From the NCBI GenBank assembly GCA_903877645.1, contig CAIRES010000022.1, positions 1 to 60,018 on the forward strand: a DNA stretch of 60,018 nucleotides, given 5' to 3'. The first letter of the stretch is position 1. Every line of letters starts with the position of its first letter. Positions 25,834-34,179 of this stretch are shown piece by piece. The notes beneath the pieces are model-generated. The model had not been told where the DNA came from. It did not search any database and worked only from the letters and a program-made list of their open reading frames with translations. The position numbers were made by a program, and so were the translations under genes. This stretch comes from an uncultured Bacteroidota bacterium (GTDB lineage Bacteria; Bacteroidota; Bacteroidia; Chitinophagales; Chitinophagaceae).

Positions 25834-27174
25834 TTATTTTATTGTTCCTGCGGTTTGTTCCAGTTTTTTATAAGCTACAAAAGCATCTGCCTTTGAAAAA
25901 GTATAGTTGAGCTTGGCCTGCAACTGTGCCACGTCCGCTTCCAGCAGGTCGGTGGTAGTAACAAGGCTGTTATCGTATTTGTTCTTAGTGATCCTGTAAT
26001 TCTCGTTGGCTTGTTCTACTGCCTTAGCATATACCTGTATCTTATTGAGGCTCAGTATGTAAGCCTGGTAATCACGGTTGATCTCCAATCTCACCTGGTC
26101 TGATAAAAGACCTTCGTTTGCCTGTATCTGGTGCAGGCGTGCCTTGGCCTCTTGTATTTTAGCGCCTGTCTTCCAGAAGGTAGCAAAATTGTATTGCAAC
26201 CCTATACCCGCATTCACCGCATTGGTTACGGTAAGCAGGCCGGGAATATCTGCTGCCACATAGCCACCCGTAAGGGCAATTCCCGGATAGTATTCACCTT
26301 TCGCTGATTTGATAGCCGAAGTAGCTGCTTTCTCCCGATAGGAGAGGGAGGCAACATCTTTGCGATTATTGAGTGCCACCTGTTCCCATTCTACTATTTT
26401 GCCGGCATCTGTCAGATGTTGGAATGCTGTAGTGTCGGGTGTCAGTTGTGTGTCCTCAGGCAGGCCCAGCATCAATGCCATATTCATGGTTGTAATACTC
26501 AGGTTGTTTTGTGCATCCAGCAGCGACAATTCAATATTTGATTGCTGCAACTGTGCTTTTAACAAGTCATTCCTCGCCAGCAGGCCATTCTTCTCCAGGT
26601 TAGTGAAGTCTGTAACCCTTTGCTTCTGCTGGTTCAGGTTTTCCTGCACCAGTTGCACAGATATTTCAGCTTTATACAGGTTGTTGTAGGCGCTGATGGT
26701 GTTTTGAATCAGTTCCTGCTTATCGCGTTCCGCATCCAGCCTGGTAGCCTGCTCCAGGAATTTTGCAGACTCCACACCATACTTGATGCGAAAGCCTGAG
26801 AATAATGGCAACGATGCGGTCACCATTCCGTAGGCCACCTGGTTCACCTTTATGGCACTGCTTTGTTTGGCCGTGTCAGAGCTGCTGCCGCCAAGCTTTA
26901 CTTTCAGGTCTACTGTAGGATTGTCTACCCGAAGGTAGGCTCCGGACACTTTCACATCCGGCAGGTGGTTGTTCCATGCTTCGTGGTATTGGGCTATGGC
27001 CTCATCCACTTTGGCATTGGCTATTTTTAGAGTCCCACTGCTCTTTATGCTCAGCTCTATAGCTTCATTGAGTGTCAGGTATTTGGATTTCTGTGCTAAA
27101 GCCTGGTGTGCAGGGGCTGCAAGTAGCAGGCCAAATGCGGCGGCACATAGCTTTTTGTATAGTTTATATGTCAT
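25834..27174 (-). CDS. tolC: TolC-family outer membrane efflux protein
   Basis: A 446-aa outer membrane factor. A signal peptide (to about 27, ending ALAQ) is followed by two outer membrane efflux protein repeats (about 35-230 and 240-440), each with long helices and the hallmark LTLNEAIELSIKSS at the start. The second repeat contains the YYPGIALTGGYV strand and the NRDYQAYI helix. TolC trimers form the outer membrane duct of tripartite pumps. Its start overlaps the tetR gene end by 11 bp and emrA follows at 47 bp, so it belongs to this operon. Confidence 0.93.
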   Translation of the reverse strand: MTYKLYKKLCAAAFGLLLAAPAHQALAQKSKYLTLNEAIELSIKSSGTLKIANAKVDEAIAQYHEAWNNHLPDVKVSGAYLRVDNPTVDLKVKLGGSSSDTAKQSSAIKVNQVAYGMVTASLPLFSGFRIKYGVESAKFLEQATRLDAERDKQELIQNTISAYNNLYKAEISVQLVQENLNQQKQRVTDFTNLEKNGLLARNDLLKAQLQQSNIELSLLDAQNNLSITTMNMALMLGLPEDTQLTPDTTAFQHLTDAGKIVEWEQVALNNRKDVASLSYREKAATSAIKSAKGEYYPGIALTGGYVAADIPGLLTVTNAVNAGIGLQYNFATFWKTGAKIQEAKARLHQIQANEGLLSDQVRLEINRDYQAYILSLNKIQVYAKAVEQANENYRITKNKYDNSLVTTTDLLEADVAQLQAKLNYTFSKADAFVAYKKLEQTAGTIK

Positions 27175-27808
27175 TGGTCAGTGTTATTTTAAAAAGGTTC
27201 TTCAAATGCACGCTTAATTTCTTCCTGATATATTTCAGGTATTCCGGTTCTGTTAGATTTTGAAGGTGGTTCACTTCACAATAAAAACGCTTTGATACCA
27301 CCACCTGGCTTACTGTGCCTACCAGTGTTGACATCATCAGCATAATATCTATGTGTTTTTTGAATTCACCGCTTTTTTGTCCTTCCTGTATCAGTTTTTT
27401 GATCGACTGCAGGTTGCGTTTTTTTAGCTCCAAAATTAATGCCGCCACAGGGGTGCTTCGTTCCAGTATCTGCTCGCGCATCATGATCTTATGGAATTCC
27501 TGCTGGTCCACGAATTTGTCTACATATTCGTCTATCAGGATGTTCACCTTCTCCAGGTGGGTAATGTTGTTGTTCAGTAGCAGGTTCTCGATCTTGAGCC
27601 GCATCTGGGTGGTCTTTTGTTCAAAGACGGCCTCCATCAGTTTGTCCTTCGATCCGAAGTAATAAGAGATCATAGCCACGTTCACTCCGGCCTCTTGGGC
27701 TATATCCCGCACCGATGTCCCATCAAATCCGGTTTGTGAGAACAGCTTCTCCGCACTCTGGATGATTGCGTTTTGTTTCTCGCTGTACTCTATGGTTTGC
27801 TTTTCCAT
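27164..27808 (-). CDS. TetR-family repressor of the efflux operon
   Basis: A 214-aa TetR regulator. The helix-turn-helix (about 15-60) contains FDGTSVRDIAQEAGVNVAMISYYFGSKD in pieces typical of the family; the remaining residues form the ligand and dimerisation domain. The ATG at 27808 is chosen because the -7 box lies just upstream at 27827-27834; an upstream in-frame start at 27829 would fall in the promoter. It is first gene of the operon and its coding end overlaps tolC. Palindromes over the promoter argue for autorepression released by the pump substrate. Confidence 0.92.
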   Translation of the reverse strand: MEKQTIEYSEKQNAIIQSAEKLFSQTGFDGTSVRDIAQEAGVNVAMISYYFGSKDKLMEAVFEQKTTQMRLKIENLLLNNNITHLEKVNILIDEYVDKFVDQQEFHKIMMREQILERSTPVAALILELKKRNLQSIKKLIQEGQKSGEFKKHIDIMLMMSTLVGTVSQVVVSKRFYCEVNHLQNLTEPEYLKYIRKKLSVHLKNLFKITLTNDI

Positions 27809-27826
27809 GTTGTCTGTTTCACGGCA

Positions 27827-27869
27827 CAAAGTTAAACACTCGTTTAAAATTAAACAAACGTTTGATTAA
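27827..27869 (-). promoter_or_regulatory. Promoter and TetR operators of the efflux operon
   Basis: On the minus strand TAACTTTG (27827-27834) is a -7 box and TTTG (27855-27858) a -33 box, with a 20-bp spacer, a full Bacteroidota promoter. Two palindromes cover it. TTAAACAAACGTTTGATTAA (27850-27869), core CAAACGTTTG, overlaps the -33 box. TTAAAC-ACTC-GTTTAA (27832-27847) overlaps the end of the -7 box and the spacer. They are natural binding sites for the TetR protein encoded by the first gene; binding has not been shown. Confidence 0.78.
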
Positions 27870-27971
27870 TTTTCTTGTGAAAAAAAAGTTATAGCCATAT
27901 AGTCAAAAACAATACTTCTGAATGCGAGCAGTTTATACTAATGAGAAAATTGAGATGCATGAATAAATAAC

Positions 27972-28000
27972 ATTGGGGCCGCGCTTTCACAGGCCCCAAT
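27972..28000 (-). terminator. Terminator of the type IX cargo gene
   Basis: ATTGGGGCC (27972-27980) and GGCCCCAAT (27992-28000) form a 9-bp perfect stem with an 11-nt loop just past the stop of the minus-strand gene ending at 28026. On that strand it is followed by an AT-rich TGTTATTTATTC. Confidence 0.75.
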
Positions 28001-28025
28001 GAGGGAATAGATGCCCAATTACTAC

Positions 28026-29462
28026 TTACTCCGCTACAAATTTACCCTCAAATTTTCGTCCATCCCCGCAGGTGGCCCGGTAAAAGTAAGTGCCTGATGA
28101 CAGCTTGTTCCGGTCTATGATGAGATCTTTCGCAGGTATGTTTTCTTTCTTGTACACTACATTGCCATTGAGGTCCAGCACTTCCACTTCCACAGTTTGA
28201 AATGCCTCAGACTCTGGCAATATCAGCGAAGATCTGTCAGAAACCGGGTTGGGGTAGAAGCGGGGAGTAGGTATGCTCACACCAGGCACGTTCGACATCG
28301 TGTTGTTCACTTCCATATAGTACAGGTCGCCGTGACTATCTCCATATTGTGTAGTAGTACCGGCCACCAGGTAGCTGTTATTGCCCTGTATAGCAATCGC
28401 TGATGCTATGGAACCGTGGCCACCGCATAGCTGTTCAGTGATGGTATTGCCGTTCCCGTCGATCGTCAGTATGTACACATTACCGGTTGTATCAACTGCA
28501 GAGCTACCGCCTGAGAGCATAAAATTGCCATTAGGCAACTGGGCAATATCGTCAACGATCGCAGCGTGGCTGCTGTCGCCATATGTTCTGGACCACAGCT
28601 CATTTCCGTTCGCGTCCAGCTTCACAACCAGCGCCTGGGTTTTGCATGTTTTTGTTACAGTAGTATACCCCGCCACCATAAAATTGTTATCGGTAGTAGG
28701 TATGATCTTTAAAAACCGGGTATGGCCGGGGTTCTGATACAGCCATGTAGCAGTTGTATCTCCATTGTCCTTTAATTTCAGCAACCAGCCATCTTGTTCT
28801 CCCTGGCCTCTGCTTGTCGTCCATCCTACCGAAAGAAAACCTCCATTTAGCATCGGCACGGCATTGTAGGAATATTCACTGCCTGTACCGCCATAGTGCT
28901 TTGTCCAGATTGTATCTCCGACACTGTTTGTACGCACTATATATACATGGCGGGTTTCTGAGTCGGTAGCGGGGTTGCCAAAGCTGGCTGTTTCACCGGC
29001 AAATATGTAGCCCCCATCTGCCAGTTGCGTTATGCCATTGCTGATGTCGTCATTAATGCCGCCATATACTTTAAACCATTCGTGCTTACCGTTTTTATCC
29101 AGCTTCATCAGAAATGCATCACAATCCTGTGCGCCAAAATCTTCTGTGTGTCCTGATACCATATACCCGCCATCCGAAGTCTGTATCACATTGTTGCCAC
29201 CTTCCAGCAATGGCCCTCCGTAAGTGAATGTCCACATGGTATCGCCTTGTGCATCAGTTTTGATCACCACTATATCTCCATAACCATCGTTAAAGCCCAT
29301 TTTGGTTAGCCCGGTCATAATGTAGCCCCCATCATCGGTAGCTGCGGCCGAATAGGCAATATCAAGGTATTGTTTGCCCCAGTGGCCTTCGATTGTTTTT
29401 TGACCAAAGATGTACGAAGTGGCTGACAACAGCAGCAAAATAAGTATGCAGGTTCTTTTCAT
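28026..29462 (-). CDS. Secreted repeat protein with type IX sorting domain
   Basis: A 478-aa secreted protein. The signal peptide ends IFGQ. Residues about 30-385 hold repeated segments of about 50-60 aa with the pattern DGGYIMTG or GGYxxAG, then VVKTDxxGDTxWTxxYGG, which predicts a beta-propeller of about seven blades. The last about 80 residues (RFYPNPVSDRSSLILP to FEGKFVAE) are a type A Por sorting domain for type IX export and surface attachment. The repeats resemble those of T9SS cargo annotated only as hypothetical; ligand and role are unknown. Confidence 0.88.
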   Translation of the reverse strand: MKRTCILILLLLSATSYIFGQKTIEGHWGKQYLDIAYSAAATDDGGYIMTGLTKMGFNDGYGDIVVIKTDAQGDTMWTFTYGGPLLEGGNNVIQTSDGGYMVSGHTEDFGAQDCDAFLMKLDKNGKHEWFKVYGGINDDISNGITQLADGGYIFAGETASFGNPATDSETRHVYIVRTNSVGDTIWTKHYGGTGSEYSYNAVPMLNGGFLSVGWTTSRGQGEQDGWLLKLKDNGDTTATWLYQNPGHTRFLKIIPTTDNNFMVAGYTTVTKTCKTQALVVKLDANGNELWSRTYGDSSHAAIVDDIAQLPNGNFMLSGGSSAVDTTGNVYILTIDGNGNTITEQLCGGHGSIASAIAIQGNNSYLVAGTTTQYGDSHGDLYYMEVNNTMSNVPGVSIPTPRFYPNPVSDRSSLILPESEAFQTVEVEVLDLNGNVVYKKENIPAKDLIIDRNKLSSGTYFYRATCGDGRKFEGKFVAE

Positions 29463-29477
29463 TGTTCAAGGCTTTTA

Positions 29478-29764
29478 ATGTATGAATTATTCATTAACGC
29501 AAATAATGGGATATTATTATTTGCATATCAAAAATTCGAAAATTCGATACCTGGTATAATAGAACCCCATCTCCGGTTGGCAGAATTCCTTGCTTTAGAC
29601 GCTATGAAAGAAGGATACAAGGTGTATCTTGTGGTAGATGCAGTGGGTGGCACATCCCTCATAGCCGAGTACTCGCGCCTAAAGCCAAATCAGAATTATC
29701 TAACCAACGTATATCTATTTCAGGCGAGGCGAAACCTTTCTGCTAAAGACTTTTTACTTACCAA
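29478..29764 (+). pseudogene. Remnant of an isochorismatase-like hydrolase
   Basis: The frame open from 29478 to 29852 encodes FLALDAMKEGYKVYLVVDA followed by VGGTSLIAE (around 29590-29670), which fits the C-terminal half of isochorismatase-like cysteine hydrolases. There the corresponding stretch ends the catalytic region and carries the conserved GGTS turn. The upstream catalytic domain, including the active cysteine, is missing, and the sequence after about 29675 no longer matches. The frame then runs antisense into the 3' end of rodA. I read it as a 5'-truncated relic; a short independent gene cannot be excluded. Confidence 0.4.
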
Positions 29765-31087
29765 TTACCTGATCAGCGCCTGCCTGTCCGCATCCAGCCT
29801 TACGAGGATGAAGATGAGGATGCTGAAGGACATGAGCGAGGAGCCGCCATAACTAAGGAAGGGCAGCGTGATGCCGATAACGGGCATGAGCCCTATGGTC
29901 ATAGAGATATTGACGGCAAAGTGGAAGAACAGGATGCAGGCCACGCAGTAGGCATATACGCGGGTGAACACCGATCGCTGGCGCTCGGCAATGAACACTA
30001 TGCGCAGCATCATAGATACATACAGGATGACCAGTATGGCACTGCCGATGAAACCAAACTGCTCGCCGATGGCGCAGAAGATGAAGTCGGTATTCTGCTC
30101 GGGTACAAACTGGTTCTTGGTGCTGGTGCCATTCAGGAAGCCCTTGCCCCAGAAACCGCCGGAACCTATGGCGATCTTGGATTGCAGTACGTTGTACTCC
30201 GAGCTGTTGCCTTTCTTTTCTTCGCCGGCCACCATGGTCTTGTCGTACTCGTCGGGCACCTCCTTGCCTATGGTAGAGAAGATACGGTCTATCTGGTGAC
30301 GCTGCAGCACATGCTTGAAGGCAAAGGGCACTGCTACCTGCGAGAAGATGATACAAAACAGCCACGCGCCCACGAGTATGATGCGGGGCATCATCCGCCG
30401 GCGCAGGGTTTGGCGCATGAGCAGGCCTATAACTACCGCCAGTACGGTAAGCACGATGAACAGCACCTTGCGCTCTATGAGCAGGGTACCCAGTACCAGC
30501 GCTACCAGCGAGAAACCGATCACCAGTACCGAATTGGGCAACCCCTCGCGGTACATGACGAGGAAGAAGCAGAAGTATACGAGCGCCAGGCCGGTCTCCT
30601 TTTGCAGGATGATAAGCGCCGCAGGTACCAGGGCTATGGCTACCGCCACAAGGCGGTCTTTGAGGGTCTTAAAGTTGGTCTCCGGCAGCGACATGAATTT
30701 GGCCAGCGCCATAGAGGTGAATATCTTGGCTACCTCGCCCGGCTGAAAACGGAAGCTGCCTATACCCAGCCACGATCGGGAACCCTTCACATCTACCCCC
30801 GCAAAGATGGTGATGAACAAGACGGCCAGCGCAATGGTATAAATGAGAAAGGCAAAGGAAGAAAAGAACTTACTATCGGTAAGCAATATCACAAAGCCAA
30901 AGAGCAGCGAGTAGCCAAACCACATGAATTGCTTCATATAGGTTTTGTTGGCCAGGAAGATGGTGATGTCGGTAGTGCGGTGTTCTACCGAAAATATCGC
31001 GAGAATGCCTACCGTAACGAGCAGCACATAGAGTAGCAGCACAACGCCATCTATCCGGTAAAACAATGCTTTTCTGAGTGAGCTCAT
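29765..31087 (-). CDS. rodA: Rod shape-determining peptidoglycan polymerase RodA
   Basis: A 440-aa SEDS glycosyltransferase with about 10 membrane segments. It polymerises lipid II during cell elongation together with PBP2, whose gene mrdA lies 7 bp upstream. The extracellular motif FVPEQNTDFIFCAIGEQFG contains Asp334, equivalent to the essential Asp of RodA. GSRSWLGIG and the C-terminal GITLPFLSYGGSSLMS are SEDS signatures. Unusually, the LQPDLG block of TM5 is replaced by LQKETG (161-166). Length is above the usual 370-400 because of an insertion around 270-300 in the large loop. Confidence 0.95.
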   Translation of the reverse strand: MSSLRKALFYRIDGVVLLLYVLLVTVGILAIFSVEHRTTDITIFLANKTYMKQFMWFGYSLLFGFVILLTDSKFFSSFAFLIYTIALAVLFITIFAGVDVKGSRSWLGIGSFRFQPGEVAKIFTSMALAKFMSLPETNFKTLKDRLVAVAIALVPAALIILQKETGLALVYFCFFLVMYREGLPNSVLVIGFSLVALVLGTLLIERKVLFIVLTVLAVVIGLLMRQTLRRRMMPRIILVGAWLFCIIFSQVAVPFAFKHVLQRHQIDRIFSTIGKEVPDEYDKTMVAGEEKKGNSSEYNVLQSKIAIGSGGFWGKGFLNGTSTKNQFVPEQNTDFIFCAIGEQFGFIGSAILVILYVSMMLRIVFIAERQRSVFTRVYAYCVACILFFHFAVNISMTIGLMPVIGITLPFLSYGGSSLMSFSILIFILVRLDADRQALIR

Positions 31088-31094
31088 TACTTAG

Positions 31095-33140
31095 TTACTT
31101 TTTAGTGCTTTTTAAATTTTGCTTTTTTATGTTCCTCAGCCTGTCATCCACCCAATGGGTGAATATGGCTGAGTCCTGGGCTCTTCGGGTACTATCCGTA
31201 GCGTACTTCTTTTCCATTCTCGCCTGGTACACCATTGCATCGTGCAGGCGCGAAACGGAATCGATAGTGTAGGTGTATTTGTTGATCAGGTGCGCGTTCA
31301 GCATCTTATCCTCCATCGCTTTGCGCTTCACCGATACGCTGTCCTTGAGGTACTTCTCGATGAGGAGGCTGGCGATAGGCGCTGCCCATGTGGCGCCATA
31401 GCCTGCATTTTCTATGGCTACTGCTATGGCTATCTTCGGGTTCTCGCGCGGGGCAAAGGCCACAAACATGGAGTGGTCAGGCATTTTGATCACTTCGCCA
31501 TTCACTATGGCTTTGTTCTCGGCCGTACCTGTTTTGGCGCAGATGGTCACGCCGTCCAGTTTGGCGCCTGCGGCAGTACCGCTCTCTACCACATCCTGCA
31601 TGGCCTGCTGCACTATGTTGAAGGTACTGTCGGGGATATTCAGTACACGGTGCATTTCGTTGTACTTCTTCAGTACAGTATCCGCATGGCCACCTATGGA
31701 CTTTACAAAATGGGGTGTATAGTAGTAGCCCTTGTTGGCAATTATGCACATGCCGTTGGCCATTTGCAGCGGGGTAAGTAGCAGTTCGCCCTGGCCCATG
31801 CCCACGAATACCACGGTGCAGGAGTTCCACACATTGTGGTACATACGGTCGTACTTGGCGCTATCGGGTACAAAGCCGCCTTTTTCAAAAGGAAGGTCGA
31901 TGCCGGTGGGTACACCAAAACTAAAGCTGTTGTAGTAGTTGTGCCACGTTTGCAGGCCTTCTTTCACACTGCCGAAGTTCTTATAGTCGATGGTCATGCG
32001 AAACACATGGCAGAAATAAGAGTTGCACGAGTGGGCGAGTGCCAGCCTGAAGTTGGCCGCATGGCCTGCATCTTTATGTTCGCAGGCTATAGAGCGTCCA
32101 CAGGCGTTGTAGCTGCCCCGGCATCCATACCCGAAGGATGGGGTGATGGCACCCACATTCAGCGCCACAAGCCCGGTAAATGGCTTTATGGTAGAGCCGG
32201 GCGGGTACATGGCCTGCGTAGCCCTGTTGAACAAGGGGCGGGTAGCCAGCCGGTAAAGGGCGGCATAATTCTTGGCCCTGTCGTGGCCACGCAGCAGGTT
32301 AGGGTCATAAGTGGGGCTGCTCACCATAGCCAGTATGCCACCGGTTTGCGGGTCTATGGCCACTACGCTGCCTATCTTGTTGGCCATCAGCTTTTCGGCA
32401 TAGGCCTGCAGGTCAGCGTCGAGGTATAGCTGCAGCGATTTGCCGGCTACCTCCTGGGTATCAAGTATGCCGCCTTTGTAAGGGTCACGAGGACGGTTGA
32501 ACTTGTCGCGTTCGAGGTAGTGCACGCCTCTTTGGCCACGTAGCACCTCTTCATATTGCAGCTCCAGCCCGCTCAGGCCGGCATAGTCGCCCTGGCGGTA
32601 GGAGGCATAGCGCGGCTTTTTGAGCATCTCAGGAGATACCTCGCCGATGTAGCCCAGCAATATGCCGGCATTAGGGTGGTCATATTGTCTGATATTGCGC
32701 TCCACCAGCTCAAAGCCGGTGAAGGTGTAGGCATTCTCCTGGAAACGGGCTGTCTGCTCCTGGCTCAGTTGCTCCATGAACATGCTTTGGCGTACCTCTA
32801 TATTGCGCTCATAGACCCGCCTCATGGTATTGATAAAGGTCTTCTTGTCTATATCCAGCGCAGCGCAGAACTGTACGGTATCAAACGGCTTAGACATATT
32901 GTGCGGGGTCACCATCAGGTCATATATGACGGTATTAGACAGCATATTCTTGCCTTTTCGGTCGGTGATCACGCCGCGGGGTGGGTAAACAACCTTTTTA
33001 TAGATGGCTATGTCATTGGCCATGATCTTGTACTTGGCCTCGAAAGTCTGCAGGAAAAAAAGCCGCAGCAATATCACAGACGCTATGCCTATAAATATGA
33101 AGCTAATGACGTATTGGCGCGGGTTTGCCGCTTGTGACAT
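31095..33140 (-). CDS. mrdA: Penicillin-binding protein 2 (elongation transpeptidase)
   Basis: A 681-aa class B PBP. One N-terminal membrane anchor (about 12-30) is followed by the PBP dimerisation domain (about 50-220) with PPRGVITDRKG. The transpeptidase domain has all three motifs: S316TIK in MYPPGSTIKPFTG, S371CN, and K536TG in ICAKTGTAEN. It crosslinks peptidoglycan during elongation, the target of mecillinam in other bacteria, and pairs with RodA. A cysteine-rich insert around 340-355 lies near the active site. TACGTTTG on the minus strand at 33171-33178 is the likely -7 box. The mreBCD genes usually upstream in this phylum are not adjacent. Confidence 0.95.
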   Translation of the reverse strand: MSQAANPRQYVISFIFIGIASVILLRLFFLQTFEAKYKIMANDIAIYKKVVYPPRGVITDRKGKNMLSNTVIYDLMVTPHNMSKPFDTVQFCAALDIDKKTFINTMRRVYERNIEVRQSMFMEQLSQEQTARFQENAYTFTGFELVERNIRQYDHPNAGILLGYIGEVSPEMLKKPRYASYRQGDYAGLSGLELQYEEVLRGQRGVHYLERDKFNRPRDPYKGGILDTQEVAGKSLQLYLDADLQAYAEKLMANKIGSVVAIDPQTGGILAMVSSPTYDPNLLRGHDRAKNYAALYRLATRPLFNRATQAMYPPGSTIKPFTGLVALNVGAITPSFGYGCRGSYNACGRSIACEHKDAGHAANFRLALAHSCNSYFCHVFRMTIDYKNFGSVKEGLQTWHNYYNSFSFGVPTGIDLPFEKGGFVPDSAKYDRMYHNVWNSCTVVFVGMGQGELLLTPLQMANGMCIIANKGYYYTPHFVKSIGGHADTVLKKYNEMHRVLNIPDSTFNIVQQAMQDVVESGTAAGAKLDGVTICAKTGTAENKAIVNGEVIKMPDHSMFVAFAPRENPKIAIAVAIENAGYGATWAAPIASLLIEKYLKDSVSVKRKAMEDKMLNAHLINKYTYTIDSVSRLHDAMVYQARMEKKYATDSTRRAQDSAIFTHWVDDRLRNIKKQNLKSTKK

Positions 33141-33266
33141 AGGAGGGAGCTATTGAAAAGAAGCCTGCTGCAAACGTACTATAAAAAGCCCAACGGACAG
33201 CCTGCTTTTTTGTGAATAACCGGTGAAAATTACCCACCCCGCGTGTACAACTAAATCAAAATTGAT

Positions 33267-33297
33267 TTTGATTTTTTTAAAAGGATGCCTACCTTTG
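33267..33297 (+). promoter_or_regulatory. Promoter of the tRNA-Gln gene
   Basis: TTTG (33267-33270), a 19-bp spacer and TACCTTTG (33290-33297) match the Bacteroidota consensus fully. Transcription should begin near 33304, leaving about 48 nt before the mature tRNA. Confidence 0.8.
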
Positions 33298-33351
33298 CAG
33301 CCCGTACACAGAAAAAGCAGTCATTTCTCACGGAATGCCTGCCCAAACGAT

Positions 33352-33422
33352 AGTCCTGTGGTGTAACGGTAGCACAACAGTTTTTGGTACTGTTTGTTCT
33401 GGTTCGAATCCAGCCGGGACTA
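33352..33422 (+). tRNA. tRNA-Gln (anticodon TTG)
   Basis: The acceptor arms AGTCCTG (33352-33358) and CGGGACT (33415-33421) pair over 7 bp with one T-G wobble. The D arm contains GGTGTAACGGTAGCAC. The anticodon stem ACAGT/ACTGT (33377-33381, 33389-33393) encloses loop TTTTGGT, giving anticodon TTG at 33384-33386, which reads CAA/CAG. The T arm has GGTTCGAATCC. CCA is not encoded. Confidence 0.96.
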
Positions 33423-33427
33423 CAAAA

Positions 33428-33463
33428 AGGCCTGCATTAGTTAGCTATTGCAGGCTTTTTTTT
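33428..33463 (+). terminator. Rho-independent terminator after tRNA-Gln
   Basis: GCCTGCA (33430-33436) pairs with TGCAGGC (33449-33455), followed by at least eight T. Confidence 0.85.
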
Positions 33464-33531
33464 GTAATTTTATAATGAAGATGAAAATATAGAAACTTCT
33501 GTTTTTGGAATAATAACTTTAATATGTTCTT

Positions 33532-33759
33532 ATGGACTACAAAGAATACATAGAATCAAATTCCGAGATCATGTTAGGTAAGCCCGTGATAAAAGGGACA
33601 AGAATAACAGTAGCACTTATCTTACAAAGACTATCTGAAGGAGCTGCCGTTGAAGACATCGTTTCTGCTTACCCATCCCTTACTGTCAATTCTATCAGCG
33701 CTGCTTTAGCCTATGCTTCAGACGTAGTGTCAAATGAAATGCTAATAGCTGCTGCATGA
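33532..33759 (+). CDS. DUF433 antitoxin
   Basis: A 75-aa DUF433 protein, a small winged or homeodomain-like DNA-binding fold that acts as the antitoxin of DUF433/DUF5615 (VapBC-like) pairs. The typical features are the start SEIMLGKPVIKGTRITVALIL, the helix RLSEGAAVEDIVSAYPSLT, and the end AALAYASD. Its TGA stop overlaps the ATG of the toxin gene (ATGA at 33756-33759), implying coupled translation. It lies 110 bp after the tRNA-Gln gene. Confidence 0.86.
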   Translation: MDYKEYIESNSEIMLGKPVIKGTRITVALILQRLSEGAAVEDIVSAYPSLTVNSISAALAYASDVVSNEMLIAAA

Positions 33760-34099
33760 TATTAGCGGATGAGAACGTATATGCTATATTATTAAGAATT
33801 TGCGGGAAGTAGGCTTTGAGGTTGTTTCTGTTGCGCATTCAGCCAATGGCGTTAGGGACGAGGTCGTCATTCAAATAGCACTCCAGCAAAATTATATACT
33901 ACTGACCGAAGATAAGGACTTTGGCGAATGGGTATTCGCACATCATGTGCAGGATCTGAGCGTTTTATTTTTACGGTATTCTTTTCATGAATTTCGGGAT
34001 ATAGCCCAAACGCTTGTACATTTATTGAAAACACAAACACTGGAACGACCGTTTTATACAACCATTACCACTAAAAAGATAAGAATAAGAAAGTTGTAA
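33756..34099 (+). pseudogene. DUF5615 PIN-like toxin gene with a frameshift
   Basis: The first frame from ATG 33756 begins MILADENVYA, the DUF5615 start with its acidic DEN, but hits a TAG at 33810. A second frame in register -1 continues with YIIKNLREVGFEVVSVAHS, then ILLTEDKDFGEWVF and VLFLRYSF, the rest of the family, to 34099. Restoring one base near 33783-33784 would join the two into a full toxin of about 115 aa. DUF5615 proteins are PIN-like nucleases paired with DUF433. The gene is either inactivated, read by slippage, or affected by a sequencing error. An alternative TTG start at 33800 would give a protein lacking the first acidic residues. Confidence 0.75.
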
Positions 34100-34127
34100 T
34101 TCGTTTGGCTACGAAATTTGAGAACAA

Positions 34128-34170
34128 AGAAACAGAGCGGAGAACACCGGTGTTTCTTCGCTCTGTTTCT
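34128..34170. terminator. Bidirectional terminator between the toxin gene and msrA
   Basis: AGAAACAGAGCG (34128-34139) pairs with CGCTCTGTTTCT (34159-34170), with an inner AACACCGGTGTT palindrome in the loop. It lies between convergent genes and has A/T runs on both flanks. Confidence 0.75.
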
Positions 34171-34179
34171 GTTATTCTC

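Noticed and set aside
29921-31036. Long 371-codon frame on the plus strand over rodA
   Set aside because: It is antisense to an unmistakable rodA, has composition dominated by the complement of that gene and no family match.
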